A stretch of 64,000 nt of DNA, from contig NC_091966.1 of assembly GCF_036711975.1 (NCBI RefSeq), forward strand, positions 9,493,501 through 9,557,500, in the 5' to 3' direction. Below the pieces are notes generated by a model. The model saw only the letters and a list, made by a program, of their open reading frames with translations. It did not search any database and was not told the origin of the DNA. The position numbers and the translations under genes were made by a program. Position 1 is the stretch's first letter; every line of letters begins with the position of its first letter. Source of the DNA: Onthophagus taurus. Lineage: Eukaryota > Arthropoda > Insecta > Coleoptera > Scarabaeidae. Of the stretch, positions 23,948 through 35,792 are shown one piece after another.

Positions 23948-24409
23948 AGGTTCGTTCCAACCGCACAAATTTGACTCGTCGTGTACGCGTACACGACTAG
24001 TACAGGACTTTTTTCTGCGCATGTTCGTCCGTGGACACGTTCGTGTACGCGTACATTTCGTCAACGCTGTTGGAACGGTTTTCAATTTCTATGTACGTTT
24101 TATATCCAACCCTGCCGATAGTTAGCGCTGCAACCACAATTTACCATTTCAAACGAAATCCATTTAATCATTTTTTTAACAATAATGAACTAAAGTAGCA
24201 TTAATTACAAATGTAAGAAAAGCGTAATAACCCCATAATAACTCTTACTAGAAAAATGAAATAAAAATATGCATGTCTTTTCACTTTTTTGATTAAGTTG
24301 TCTATGAAACTTATCATAAAACATACATATAAAATAAAAGTTCTTAAAAATTTGTTAAACAAAACACCAGAAACATGTAAAAGAGTAGAGAATAATCCAA
24401 ATCCAAATG

Positions 24410-25053
24410 TACAGGTGTCCAAATTTCGATGGGTTTGCAGGGTATCTCAGTTATTATGAAAGATAGAAAGTTGCGGCTTTCGCGAACCTGAACTACTAGT
24501 TTTGTGTAACTTACAATGGCGCAAACCAAATTTTCATAGCCCTCTTCGTTTTTGATGAGTGTTTGATATTTACGATTTTCAGACACCTCCTGTATCTCGG
24601 CTATCCGGAAACTTAGTAGAAAAGTAAAAACGGGTTCTACTAGATTTTTCACGTGGAATCCAATGGTACACGTAGAATTTTTCTAGTCATCACGGTTTTT
24701 GACTTTTTGAGACAACTCAAATACTGTATACTCAACTTCTAAAATACTTAACTCTTAATAACTCAAAAACCGTGACGACTAGAAAAATTCTACGTGCACC
24801 ATTGGATTCTACGTGAAAAAATCTATTAGAACCCGTTTTTACGTTTCCGGATAGCCGAAATACAGGAGGTGTCTGAAAATCGTAAATTTGGAAACACTCC
24901 CTGTATATCAAAAACGAAGAGGGCTATGAAAATTTGGTTTGCGCCATTGTAAGTTTCACAAAAAAGTAGCTCAGGTTCGCGAAAGCCGCAACTTTCTATC
25001 TTTCATAATAACTGAGATACCCTACAAACCCATCGAAATTTGGACACCCTGTA
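24410..25053. mobile_element. Foldback element 1 (tacaggtgtcc ends)
   Basis: Arms 24410-about 24700 and about 24762-25053 are inverted copies of each other: left starts TACAGGTGTCCAAATTTCGA, right ends with the complement TTTGGACACCCTGTA. Conserved inner blocks include ttgcggctttcgcgaacctg and tagtagaa..gggttct. The loop is about 60 bp. No coding capacity. Confidence 0.8.
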
Positions 25054-25960
25054 CAGGGTCTGTCACGACGAGCTGAGTCTATATGTATATGGCAAACTAC
25101 CTGCACTATTTTTGTGAAAATTTGCATATGGGTTTACCCGAAGTTCTCGTTTCAGCTCAAATATTTTCAGATTTCTCCAACTTCTGGTTATACCGGAAAT
25201 GGACCCTAACTTCGTTATTTTAACAACTTTTATTGAATTTTCGAGATCCCCGCCAAATTTTAATACAATTTGATATAAGTCATCATATGTCTTTCATGTC
25301 ATTTTTCAATTATTTCAGTCTTTTCGAAAATTTTGGCAGATGCAACCCTTCACAATAAATATAATTTTTCGAAATTACGGTCGAGTCCGGCCAAATATTG
25401 TCAAAGTTTGCACAGAGACGACCCACAGCTTACATAATACTTGAAAAGCAACCCCAAAATGGGGTTGCCATTTAAAAAGATGAAATTTTCGACTTTTCGA
25501 GATAGGGAAATTCGGGGCAAATTTCTGACAACTCTGTATAATTTTTCAAAAAACTTTTAAAGGGTTATGTAACCTATGGGTCCTCTCTGTGCAAACCCTG
25601 AGAATATTTGGCCGGACTCCTGTAATTTCGAAAAATTACTTTCATTATGAAGGGTTGCATCTGCCATAATTTTCGAAAAAACTGAAATAATTCATAAATG
25701 GTGACTCTAGACATGTGATGACTTGTATCAAATTGTATTAAAATTTAGTGTGGATCTCAAAAATTCTATAAAAATTGGTGCATTCCATTTAAAATAACGA
25801 AGTTGGGTCCATTTCCGGTATAACCGGAAGTTGGAGAAAACTGAAAATATTTTAGCTGAAACGAGCACCTCGGATAAACGCTATATACAAATTTTCAGAG
25901 AAATAGTGCCAGTAGTTTGCCACATAGATATAGACTCAGCTCATCGTGACAGACACGCTT
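25052..25960. mobile_element. Foldback element 2 (gtctgtcacg ends)
   Basis: Left arm starts tacagggtctgtcacgacga and includes tggcaaactac and acttctggttataccgga; the right arm carries their complements and ends cgtgacagacacgct at about 25960. Arms are about 400 bp with only modest divergence, around a short AT-rich centre near 25480-25530. It starts on the last bases of foldback element 1, so one inserted at the other's end or they share a terminal tacagg. Confidence 0.75.
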
Positions 25961-26255
25961 GATGGTAAAGATACCCATAAGAGATACAAACAGACCGGCT
26001 GCACAATTGGAAATGAGTTATGCGCTGTTATGCGCAAGCGCTAAAGAACGTGACAAACCGTACATCGTCGAAACCAGGTACGCATTTGACTTGTCGCGGA
26101 CGCGTACATGAACGCGTCCGACGGTCGTTGGAACTCATGACAACTTATCGCCGACCAGTCCGCGGCACGTCCACGGGTCGGATGGAACAGCACTTTTCAA
26201 CTACGCAGGCTGGTGACTGTCAATTGGCAGTCAAAAGTGCGGTTGGAACGAACCT

Positions 26256-26530
26256 AATGAATAAAAAATACATAACTAATTGCAACCTTGCTATTACCAT
26301 ATTCTAGGAATACAGCTTAAAAATATCTATAAAATATCCAAATGGTTGGTTCGTATTTAAAAATATATTTCTATAACAACTAAAATCAGTTGGAAAAAAT
26401 GTTGTGCAGAAAAATGCAGTAAAATTATTATTTATAATGAACAAAAGTAGAAATGTACAGTCGATACTGCTTAATTGGAGGAATACAAACATTGAAGTGA
26501 GGAATACATCGGGACATAAGAACAATAAAT
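26256..26530. repeat. Direct-repeat array, right part
   Basis: Continues the array seen before 23948: aatatctataaaatatccaaatgg, ataacaactaaaatca.ttggaaaaaatgttgtgcagaaaaatg and tttataatgaacaaaa correspond to phrases in the left part. It ends in AT-rich spacer. The pairing of both parts supports insertion of the 2.3-kb element into a pre-existing array. Confidence 0.5.
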
Positions 26531-28008
26531 AATTTTCTAAAATATTTTAATAAAATGAATGTAAGTATGCAACACACATAACAAACTACAAAAAAAAATT
26601 AAATTTTAAATTCAAGTAGGTATAATAATAAAAAATAAAGTATTAAAAAACAATTGCTTATTTCTTTTAAATAGTATATTACAGTACAAGTGAGGAAACT
26701 GATTTTTCATTAACGCGTATGTCGGAAAGACATACAAGTTAGTGGAAAATATTAGTTTCCCACGTATGCTGTATAGCGTTTTGTTCAATCCTACTATTTA
26801 GAGAAAACCCGTTTTAAAATTCGATAATTCCTGAGTAATCTCACGTCGACATGTCGGCGATGACAGCAGCTTTTGACATTTTCATGCTCTTAATTGATGT
26901 ACATATGTAAACAACCATTTGTATCAAATTGTTATTATTATGCATAAAATTAATAAGTTCATTAAAATAAACAATTTATACCACTGAAATACTTAATTAA
27001 CTTTCCACGTGTGTTGTCCACCGTTTTTTAGTTAACATCCGTTACATTTAAACAAAGAGTTGTTCCTTTAAAGGTTTTATATTTAGCTAACAGTGGTTGA
27101 AAAAAATTGGAGTGAGCGAACAAATTTTCACTCACTCGTTTCTATGAAAGTCAGCAGAATGAATGCAAATAACAACTTTCAACACTCGTATCTAAGTTAG
27201 AAACTCACAATTTCGAAGGTAGGATTGGACAATAGTATATTGTGTCTCCATGGCAGAAAATAAGCATTATGCAGGCCGAGGCTATTAGATGATTAACTAA
27301 TAGATAAGGGCTGTTAATGCATTTCTGCACGTGTGACACACAACTGTTTTTCGCCTCCATTAAACCAAACAAAATTGCAAAAATATAAAATAAAACTAAT
27401 TTTATAATTTTGTCGCAGTTTTGATTTCAACTGACGTTTAATGAAAAATTATGAGAAACGTCAAAAATGTCCGCAAATGTCAATGAAGACTAACTAGATT
27501 GTGATGAAAAACTGAAATCTAGCTTTCAGTTATTTTTTTAGGGCTGATATGATTTACTTTCAGGTATGGGAGGCGAAAAAAGTTATTTAGTGGTGTCTGC
27601 TTTTTACGACTTTGCGTAGGACACTCAACATCGTCATCGCTTTCGTCATCAACTAGTTAAACGCTTCTATTTCATAGTTTCAACATTAACAATCACTGAT
27701 CATCGTAACATGATAAAACTTCATTTGTATGAACAAAGCGAAAAAGCGACGAAAGCGATCAAAAATGTTTTGAACAAAGTGCATTTATAATGATCTAAAG
27801 AAGTATAATCCATAAACAGTTTCTGACATAGCTATGTATTTGAGGATTTAATAATTATGATATAGATATAGCTCAAAAAGGAAGGAAAGATGGAAATAAG
27901 CTTTTATATAGATTACCGCAAACTTTCAAAAAACCATAATTTACCAGAAACTAATGAACTATTGACTCTACATATTCTAACTAGCAAACAATAACATATT
28001 CTCTTTCA
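26531..28008. other. Intergenic, small inverted phrases only
   Basis: A phrase gttcaatcctac (about 26787) returns inverted as gtaggattggac (about 27220), and tcgctttcgtca (about 27637) returns inverted as gcgacgaaagcga (about 27747). These may be ends of decayed miniature elements. No gene or array. Confidence 0.35.
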
Positions 28009-28012
28009 TTAA

Positions 28013-28094
28013 CACGATCGTCGCCGCGCCACCCATACCTGGGTGACAGGTATGCTTTCGTTGAGGCCCCGAATCACGCTGGGCGACGAACGTG
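28013..28094. mobile_element. 82-bp piggyBac-type miniature element
   Basis: The element begins CACGATCGTCGCC and ends GGGCGACGAACGTG, inverted repeats of about 14 bp with one or two mismatches, and it is flanked on both sides by TTAA (28009-28012 and 28095-28098), the target duplication specific to piggyBac. The inside is GC-rich and self-complementary (CACCCATACCTGGGTG), unlike the AT-rich surroundings. It has no coding room and must depend on a transposase elsewhere; a piggyBac transposase relic lies at 32643-32920 but family identity is not shown. Confidence 0.75.
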
Positions 28095-28098
28095 TTAA

Positions 28099-28947
28099 GT
28101 TTTCCTTGTTCTATGTTTATAACAAAGGCACAATACATAAATAGTTCCAACGCTACATTCTCAATCAATCCGGCTTTCTCAAATCACCTATAACGCTTGA
28201 AAATAAGATGAATACTTCTCAATTCTCAGCAGGAGAAAAAGTGCAACTTCGAAATCGCGACATGGAAAAGTCGTCTGTTCAAATTCCAAAATCCTATTCT
28301 AAGATGATTTATGTTCAGAAAGAATGAGAGATTTCACCATTGTGGCGAAATAAGCACGTTATGTATATGATAGAAATGTAAAAGTTTCATTACTAGTGGT
28401 TGAACTGTTTTTCAAAATAGACTAATTCACTAGCCATAAAATTCTGACACTGAGATAACACTAACCACTAAAAATTTATAAAAGAAATATATAATTTATA
28501 TTTTTAATGTTGTCTTATTAATTTTTGCAGTGTCGAAAATTATTAACAAACCATAACAAGTTTAAATAATGTACTGTCATCTAAAACTCAGTGCTGACAA
28601 CTTAAAAATTTTTTCCATTGATTGATAGTGTCATACATAACCATAAAATATTTTTTATGACAGCTAACTTTGGTCATTTTAAAAGAAACCGTTCAATATT
28701 TCATTTTTAACTTAAAGTATAAATTTGAATCGTTTAATTAAAGAAAGTAAACAATGAATTAGAAGGTTTTGGATGTTACGGTCCTGTGTTGTCTTTATCG
28801 CACATGCGTTCTACATAAACAAGGAAGTTAATCTCTATAGCTAATCTCATACCAGATATTGCCAGATATACTACCAGACACCTAGTACAATAACACGACT
28901 TGTACTTAAATTTTACAACTATATCTATTAACAATTACCATATCAAT
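28099..28947. other. 5' flank of Tret1-like copy B
   Basis: AT-rich, no coding content. It should contain the promoter and 5' UTR of copy B, but no convincing TATA or initiator was found. Confidence 0.4.
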
Positions 28948-31900
28948 ATGATTACTGATAGAGCACATTTAGTAAGTCCAACAGATCCTATAAATGCAAC
29001 ACGTAATGATGGAAGTAGTGGATATGGGGTAAGCTCATATTATTTAATATATTTTCCCAAATATATATTCAACTAATTTTGATACCCCATCGTTTTTCTT
29101 TATTTTAGACTATCGAGGAGATACCGCAAATCAATATTAAACCTACACGTCAGTATATAGCAACAATATCTGGTATGTTTATTCTATAAAGAAAATGAAA
29201 TAAGTTCTAATATGTTGATAAGGATTTTGATAATAATTATTCTTGTGTAAATATAAATTCAATCAGGTTTTATGGTTAGGTTTAGATTTTCCAGTTACAT
29301 TTCAAATTCTAATACAATGACATAGAAATATTTTTAACATTTCTAATGGCCTTGACATTCCCATTAAAAATTTTTATTAAAAATCATATTGAGGAGTAAA
29401 GTGACGAAATACAATTAGCACTTTTTTAAACTTAAATGTATATTTTGAGGTAATTTTTAATTAAAGATATTTCCAGAAGTTAAATCAACATGACAAAAAT
29501 TTAGAAGAATAATAAGAAATGGTGTAATAATATTTTGATTTTTATACGTATTTGTTATTTGTAAGCTTTTATGATTTGTAATAACAAATTTGAACTATGT
29601 TAGTTGATTCTTCATTAAATCTAGAAGTGAGTAATGTCAGATGCAAAATTAATACTTACACATTAATCATCAACAATATCTCAAAATATTGATATAAATA
29701 TTGAAAACCAGCCTGTAGTATGTATGTACAGGATGGTTCAAATTCGATGTTTTCGGGTTTAGATTTTGAGATATAACAATTTTCGTTTTTGTAAATGGAA
29801 ACAACCACTGATTATTCACTTATTAAATTCATTATTTTTTTCTGATTACAAAAATATAGGGTTCGACATGTCTATTTCTTATTGTTTTAGAATAAATCTA
29901 AAAATAAACTTTTTTTATAAAATTTCTTAACACCGCCGAAATCTAGTGTCCTTGAAGAAATGAAATTTACAGTTTCCTGTAAATTAAGGGGCGGTATTTA
30001 AATTACCGGGTATTATTTTTCTGGTATTTAAAAACAAATAATTATGTTTATTACACCAACTGTTAATACGGAAATATTTAATGGTTGCATTGTTTTGGAT
30101 TGGAGAAATATGTTTTTTTTAATTTTTAGCTATAGTACCGTAATTTATAGGAAACTGTAAATTTAATTTCTTCGACTACACTAAAAAAAAGTTTATTTTT
30201 AGCTTTCTTTTTAGCGTCAAACCCTATATTTTTGTAATAAAAAAAAATAAAAAATAACGAATTTAATAAGCGATTAATCAGTGGTTGTTTCCATTAAAAA
30301 AAACGAAAATTGTGATAATATCTCAAAATGTAAAACCGAAACTTTTTTGACTACGTTATCAAATTCTCTGTAAAAAAGTGTCCATATAATGTCTTAGTTA
30401 TAATACTCCACCTATAATAATAACCAAGATAATTGCACTTGCTGGTTTTACGATATTTTCAATTTTGGCCTCTAGGGGAAAAACAAAAAACGATAGCGCT
30501 TTGAGGTTTTCGCCATTGGAATTTATTTAAAAAAAGAGATCGAACCACCCTGTACATTAAAAATTTTGATCACCTACTTAGTAATTTTTCAAACTCTTTA
30601 GCTTTCATTGCATTGTTTTTAGCTTTAATCAAGCAGTATTATATTATATCAAGAGTCAAACTGATACAACCCCAATAAACAGAGATCAGAGGTTTTGGGA
30701 ATATCCCTAAATTTTACGCACTAGTATGGTAGCTAGCCAACAACAAATGAATTTTAAAATATAATAAGATATAACCGTACATCAGGTAGACGTTCACTAT
30801 AAGCAAGTGAACTTTGAGTGCACAGAAAATACATACATTATATTAAAGATATTTTTAAAGACTTATTCTCATGTTCTAATAATACATAATCAATAATTGA
30901 TCTCTCTCCTCTTGGTTGTATTCTTGTGGATTTATGGAAAAAGACTTAATTAATAAAAATTCGATTGTTCTAAACTTTACTATTAATAGTTTCTTTTTAT
31001 TTCCAGCAACAACGAGTGCTTTAGCCTCAGGAATAGTCCTAGGATGGACATCGCCAATAACAAAAGAATTAGAAAATGGACATTTTAATAACATACCAGT
31101 AAATGCCCATGAAATGGGTTGGATAGGTTCAATTGCCGTTTTAGGTGCATTACTATCAAGTTTAATAGCAGGAAAAATCTGTGATAAAATTGGACGAAAA
31201 ACAACTTTATTGTTCCTAAGTATTCCCTTTGGAGTTGGTTGGGCGCTAATTCTTGCGTCTCAATCAATTGAAGTGTTGATTCTTGGAAGGTTTTTGACGG
31301 GTATAGCTGCTGGTGGTAGCAGTATTTCTTGTCCACTATATATAAATGAAATAGCCCAAAAAACGATTAGAGGTAAATTGGGTAGTTATTTTCAAATTAT
31401 GGTTACTGTGGGTGTTCTGTATGCGAATGTTTTTGGTAAAATTCTATCAATAAATTATTACACGATGAGTTGTTCTATAATCCCAGCGATTTTCTTGTTA
31501 GTTTTCTTATTTCAACCAGAAACGCCAGTTTATTATATTAAATCAAATCAATATGATATGGCTGTTAATGCAATGCGGAAATTAAGAGGTGATCAATATG
31601 ATCCTCATGCAGAATTAAGAGAAATAGAACTGAGCATTCCAACTACAACAATTTCTTTATATACTTATATTTTTGAAATGCGAAGATTTGCCGCTCTTTC
31701 AATTGCAATGCTCTTAATGGTTTTCCAACAACTTTCTGGAATAAACGCAGTTATTTTTTATACAAGCGACATTTTCCAATCCGCTCACGTTAATATTGAC
31801 CCGCAAATTTCAGCAATTATCATAACAACAATTCAAGTTTTAGCAACATTTACCTCATCACTATTAATCGATAAAAAGGGCAGAAAACCCATGTTAATAT

Positions 31901-32304
31901 ATTCTTTAATCGCAATGGCAGCATCTTGCTTACTTTTAGGTGTATTCTTCACATTAAAAACTTTCAACCCTAAGATTTCTAATTCGATCGGATTTTTACC
32001 AATTTCATCACTAAGCGTTTACATAATCGCATTTTCTCTCGGTATGGGACCCATACCTTGGATTATTCCCGCCGAATTATTCCAAGCTGATATAAAAGGT
32101 GTTGCAACTTCAATCGCCGGCAGCTTAAATTGGGGTTTAGCCTTTTTAATAACCAAATTTTTCTTGGACGTCAAGGATGTCGTAGGAGAAGATGTGTTGT
32201 TTTATTTCTTTGGCATTATGTGTTTTACGGGGGTAGCTTTTGTATGTTTTAAATTGCCTGAAACTAAAGGAAAGACACCAGAAGAAATACAAAGAGAACT
32301 GTAA
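28948..32304 (+). CDS. Tret1-like: Facilitated trehalose/sugar transporter, Tret1-like copy B
   Basis: Exons 28948-29028, 29109-29172 and 31007-32304 join in frame (phases 0 and 1) to 480 residues. The first exon gives a hydrophilic N-terminus MITDRAHLVSP; exon 2 ends in RQYIATIS. Helix 1 is ALASGIVLGWTSP, then DKIGRKTT, GRFLTGIAAGG, PETPVYYIKSNQ, QQLSGINAVIFYTS, DKKGRKP, GMGPIPWIIPAELF and PETKGKTPEEI, all expected sugar-porter signatures in order. The intron before helix 1 has the same phase and place as in copy A, so the pair arose by tandem duplication. Intron 2 (1.8 kb) contains foldback element 3. An AATAAA at 32393-32398 may be the poly(A) signal. Substrate preference cannot be read from sequence. 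Confidence 0.93.
29727..30554. mobile_element. Foldback element 3 in Tret1-like copy B intron
   Basis: Ends TACAGGATGGTTCAA and TCGAACCACCCTGTA are inverted repeats. Inside, ggaaacaaccactgattattc (about 29790) returns inverted as attaatcagtggttgtttcc (about 30275), and the gttccaattta-type blocks around 29950 and 30150 also pair. The right side has an extra 200 bp with no left partner, so the arms are unequal. Lies wholly in intron 2. Confidence 0.7.
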
Positions 32305-32642
32305 AGTTTATTTGAAAACTTTTATATTTTATAATAGTTTAAACTAAGTATTTGTTATTTGTATAACTTTATAAATTGTTTAAATAAAATATATTTTAAA
32401 GATTCTTATTTTATTTAAGTCTAGGATGCACAGCGTGAAAGACATACATTTATACGGCCTGTAATCAACAAAAACCGTGTTGATAAACTAACTTTATTAT
32501 TCTAAATTTACATGCAAGTGTATATTTAACATATTTGTACTTTAATTTGCCACTAATAATATAGATAGTAACAAAATCTACTGTTATATAGTAAAATTAT
32601 GCATATATCATTTTTGTGCTCGCCGCAAACATTATTTTTACA
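32305..32642. other. 3' UTR and spacer
   Basis: Contains AATAAA at 32393 for the upstream gene; otherwise AT-rich spacer. Confidence 0.4.
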
Positions 32643-32920
32643 CTAACAATATATTACAGCACTTTTTCGGTTTTTGTTCGAGGATCGCATATAACACGTT
32701 TTGATTTTGAAGTATCGGTGATGGCTTGATCGCTTGGAAACTTTAACTGCTGTCCTCTCCATGTGTGGCACAACTGATACCTCTGCTAAGCCTTTCAAGA
32801 ACATCCTTCTGTAGTGAATTACAGCATTATAATAATAGTGATGTTGCTTCATAAATACTACATAATCATTATCAGCAGCAACATCAATTACTTTATAGAA
32901 AAGTGCCATAGACATCATAT
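32643..32920 (-). mobile_element. piggyBac transposase C-terminal remnant
   Basis: The minus frame reads MALFYKVIDVAADNDYVVFM, then RRMFLKGLAEVSVVPHMERT, then YMRSSNKNRKSAVIY. This is the order of the last part of piggyBac (DDE_Tnp_1_7) transposases: the helix with N-A-Y/F-I/V, the RR.FLK.L segment and the start of the Cys-rich domain, whose Cys are mostly lost. Nothing of the catalytic core is present. Confidence 0.6.
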
Positions 32921-32999
32921 TTTATCATAACTATTCCTTCTGGAAAATAGTTTCCTTATTGGCAGCAAAAAAAATGGAATTTCTTTCAACACCGCCTTG

Positions 33000-33840
33000 T
33001 ATGTAGCACCAAACCCAAAAATACATCAAGCACAATCAAGTCTATTTCACGCCTTGTTATATTTTTCTGTAGGCTATTAACATGTCTTCCTTCTAAGCTT
33101 CTGTATCTGTTTATCAGGCTCTCGACTATGACACTGGTTCTTCATCTGCAGTGTATCTCGATGGGCACTGAGGGCCATCATTTGCAAGGTAGTCTGTCAA
33201 TCATCTTCTTTGTAATCCATACGTCTACTGTGGCGTTCTTATTGCTTCTATTATCCTTACCTTTGTTGTTGCTGGAAGTGGCGACTATCCTCTTACCACG
33301 AAGTATAGCTTATTTGCCGCTCTTTTCGAAATACTTAGCCTCTTGGTTAATTGCTTTCCGTTCAATTTGCCGTTAAACGTTACTGCCAAGGATTTCTTTC
33401 TTCATCTCTATCCTGTTTAAGACGTCTAAGGAGTTTTTTTGTTAAAGCCTAGTATTTTCGTTTTATGTGTATTCAATGCAATCCTGCTTTGTTTCCAGTT
33501 CAGAGAATGAAGTGCTGCTTTATTTCTGGCTGCGAAGATTCCTTTTAGTTCAGCCTCTAACCCCGTATCGTCTGCAAATTGAAAGACTTCTGTTTTGGTT
33601 TTTGCCATCGCAGCTATCATGTATAAATACATTATATAGTAGAGGGGAGAGCGGCGATACTTGCGGTAGGCCTTCTTTCATTATTGTTACCCTGAACACT
33701 TTATCTCCCATTTTCACCTGAAAGTACCTATTCTTCAGAAAAGAAGCCGTCACTTCCAGGTTGGCCTCCATCATTTTTACCAGCAAACTATCTTGCGGTA
33801 CAACAGCTAACACAAACCAAGCGGCTTGCATGTCTTAATA
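33000..33840 (-). mobile_element. Jockey-type LINE, RT C-terminal half
   Basis: Minus frames 33831-33550 and 33632-33426 read FLKNRYFQVKMGDKVFRVT, EGLPQVSPLSPLLYNVF (normally QGSPLSP) and, shifted, FQFADDTGLEAE (the catalytic .ADD, here FADDT) and KTKILGFN. This is RT blocks 4-6 of a Jockey-like element. Sequence 33000-33420 probably is its eroded tail. It continues the piece at 34750-35190 and is separated from it by another LINE in the opposite orientation. Confidence 0.7.
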
Positions 33841-33949
33841 TAACGGGTGCAATGAGATCTTGTCCGACGGTTGCTTCTGATGCCCACTTCACTTGTACAC
33901 ACAAAATGAGGCAGCTTTGAGTGCTTTGTCACTGAAGACATGCTCTTCA

Positions 33950-34745
33950 CTCAAGCTGATGCATAAACCTCAGAAGATACCTTGAAATCCTCAGGATTCT
34001 ATGGGTCCCTCTTAATTCAAATTAAAACGGATCTTATACCGACAAAATATAATTTTAACCAGCCATATAAGGTCATGTTGTCAAGAATGGACGAAGGGTG
34101 AGACAGTTGGATCTGGAGTAGGTATGGCACAGCGGGCCAAAAAGCCGCATTAAGATGCCATAAACTTCTGCACCGTTTGAACCTTGAGAAGGATAAACAT
34201 CTTTACGGACAGTTGGGCCGTCCTAAAGGTAATACTTTGATAACTTGAGAAAACTCGCCACGGACAATGAAGTTACTCTATGGCAGATTCCAGGTCGCAA
34301 AGACATTATGAGTAATGAAAATGCGGACAAGTTGGCCAAAGAGGCAGTGAAGACACCTTAATTAGACCTCAACTTGGTTGTGGATTACAAAATAAGCCAC
34401 GTAAAAAAGATAATTAACACATGGCAGGACTCAAAGGTAGCCTTGCGGCGAAAAGAACTATCAGGACACCAACAGGGGAAGAATATGAAAACTCCGTCGC
34501 AAAACAAAACCAAAAAGGTTTTATGCCTCAGCAAACGGTAAGTACTATGAGTTAAGGTCGCTTTTAGGTTTCCTGACTGGCCACACATCCTTAAACTACC
34601 ATTTCCTCAACATTGGACAAACTGAGGATTAAACTTGTTAAACTTTCTCTACTGATATAAAGGAACAAGACTTTGGAGCAATACTAAGGCTCATCAAGGA
34701 ATCTGTCTTAAACCTTTGGAGGGGTTGCTCCCCTCAGTCCGGCAG
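33950..34745 (+). mobile_element. RNase-H-bearing LINE 3' end inserted in a Jockey LINE
   Basis: Plus frames read VTLWQIPGRKDIMSNENADK then LAKEAVKTP (the last RNase H block, usually VPGH.G..GNE.AD.LAK), KVALRRKELSG, RSLLGFLTGHTSLNYHFLNI and further tail. This matches the C-terminal part of R1/Loa-type elements with an RNase H domain and the post-RT LTGH..LNYH segment. The end GGGGTTGCTCCCCTCAGTCC (34717) may be its 3' UTR. It lies between two halves of a minus-strand element. Confidence 0.65.
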
Positions 34746-34749
34746 CAAC

Positions 34750-35190
34750 AAATGATATCACTATCTATAAATCTTGCCAGAAGGAGTCGCAAGTCTTCAC
34801 ATCTAATAGCATCGCTATCGTGTGAAGCCTTTTCTTCTGGGCAAGTTCCAACCTGCTAATGATATTCACTGACTGCTGTACAGTTCCTCTAAGTGTCCTA
34901 AACCCAAATTAATTTTTCGGGAGTAGTCGTTTCATTTGTACGTCTTCTTGCAGTCGCTTCAGCAGAATTCTTTCAAGTTTTGGGATTGTTAACACCATCG
35001 TCGTTTTGCACGGCTCTGGGAATAAGTTCTATTTTATTATGCCGTTAACTAACTTGGTGATTTGCAATCTAGCCTTTTTAGGAAGCATCTTGAGTTCCTT
35101 ATTTGTGCTCCCGGATTTTCCTTCCAGATTTGTGGATGCTTGATTCTTAAGTAAGACATATAAGTACGATAACTGAGTCCTTTAGAAGAT
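34750..35190 (-). mobile_element. Jockey-type LINE, RT N-terminal half
   Basis: Minus frames give LFPEPCKTTMVLTIPK, LERILLKRL and FGFRTLRGTVQQ and then DVKTCDSFWQDL, equal to RT blocks 1-3 (..ILIPK.G, ..QFGFR..H.T, D..KAFDSVWH). The next block of the same element resumes at about 33785 after the opposite-strand insertion. Confidence 0.65.
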
Positions 35191-35792
35191 TCGCAAGCGA
35201 TTTTTTCAAATCGATTACTCTAATTATAAATTAAATAATAAACATTGTTATATTTCAAGAACAGCCAGAGGATACTTGAAGAGAAGAGGACGAGGAGGTG
35301 GGAGAATGTCTTTCCATGAGGGATTAATTGAATTTTTATATTTTATAATAATAGAGTTTTTACAAAAAACAAAATATTTTATTCTTTCTGGACAACTAAA
35401 ATCTGTACATAAATTATTTAACTAAAGAAATCAAACAAAAAATAATAAAATAACAAAAAATAACTACATAAAGGCACAGTTTAATTTTACCATCGAAAGT
35501 CAAAAATATATTTATTTTATTCTTTTGTACTAATCATCAAATTGCATTCAATTCCTTTTTACACCGAAATAACAAATTTTACACAAAACACTAAACAAAT
35601 CTACAAACAAATAAATCACAATTCTATTATCTCAGAATAGTAAAATAAACGGTAACTTTTTCTAATTAGTTCGTTTTATTTTCTAATACTATTTGTATCT
35701 ACGTTTGAGGTTTGATCAATGAGTGACTAAACGAATCACATTTAATGAGGCCAATACATTTTTGTACGATTGGGACGATTCGTTCTTCGAAT
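35191..35792. other. 3' flank of the mucolipin gene
   Basis: AT-rich; presumably carries the 3' UTR of the minus-strand mucolipin gene. No other content seen. Confidence 0.4.

Larger units (their letters stand above)
23948..26255. mobile_element. 2.3-kb inverted-repeat DNA element carrying two foldback elements
   Basis: The ends AGGTTCGTTCCAACCGCAC (23948-23966) and its exact complement (26237-26255) form perfect 19-bp terminal inverted repeats. Flanks allow an AAT duplication, or TA if the repeat starts one base further in. The element's own sequence (23948-24200 and 25965-26255) is CpG-rich, with tacgcgtacac palindromes, and codes for nothing recognisable. Its middle is filled by two foldback elements at 24410-25053 and 25052-25960. 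It interrupts the direct-repeat array on either side. Superfamily uncertain. Confidence 0.75.

Noticed and set aside
33128-33376. Leu-rich plus-strand frame as a membrane protein
   Set aside because: It is antisense to the eroded tail of a Jockey-type LINE.
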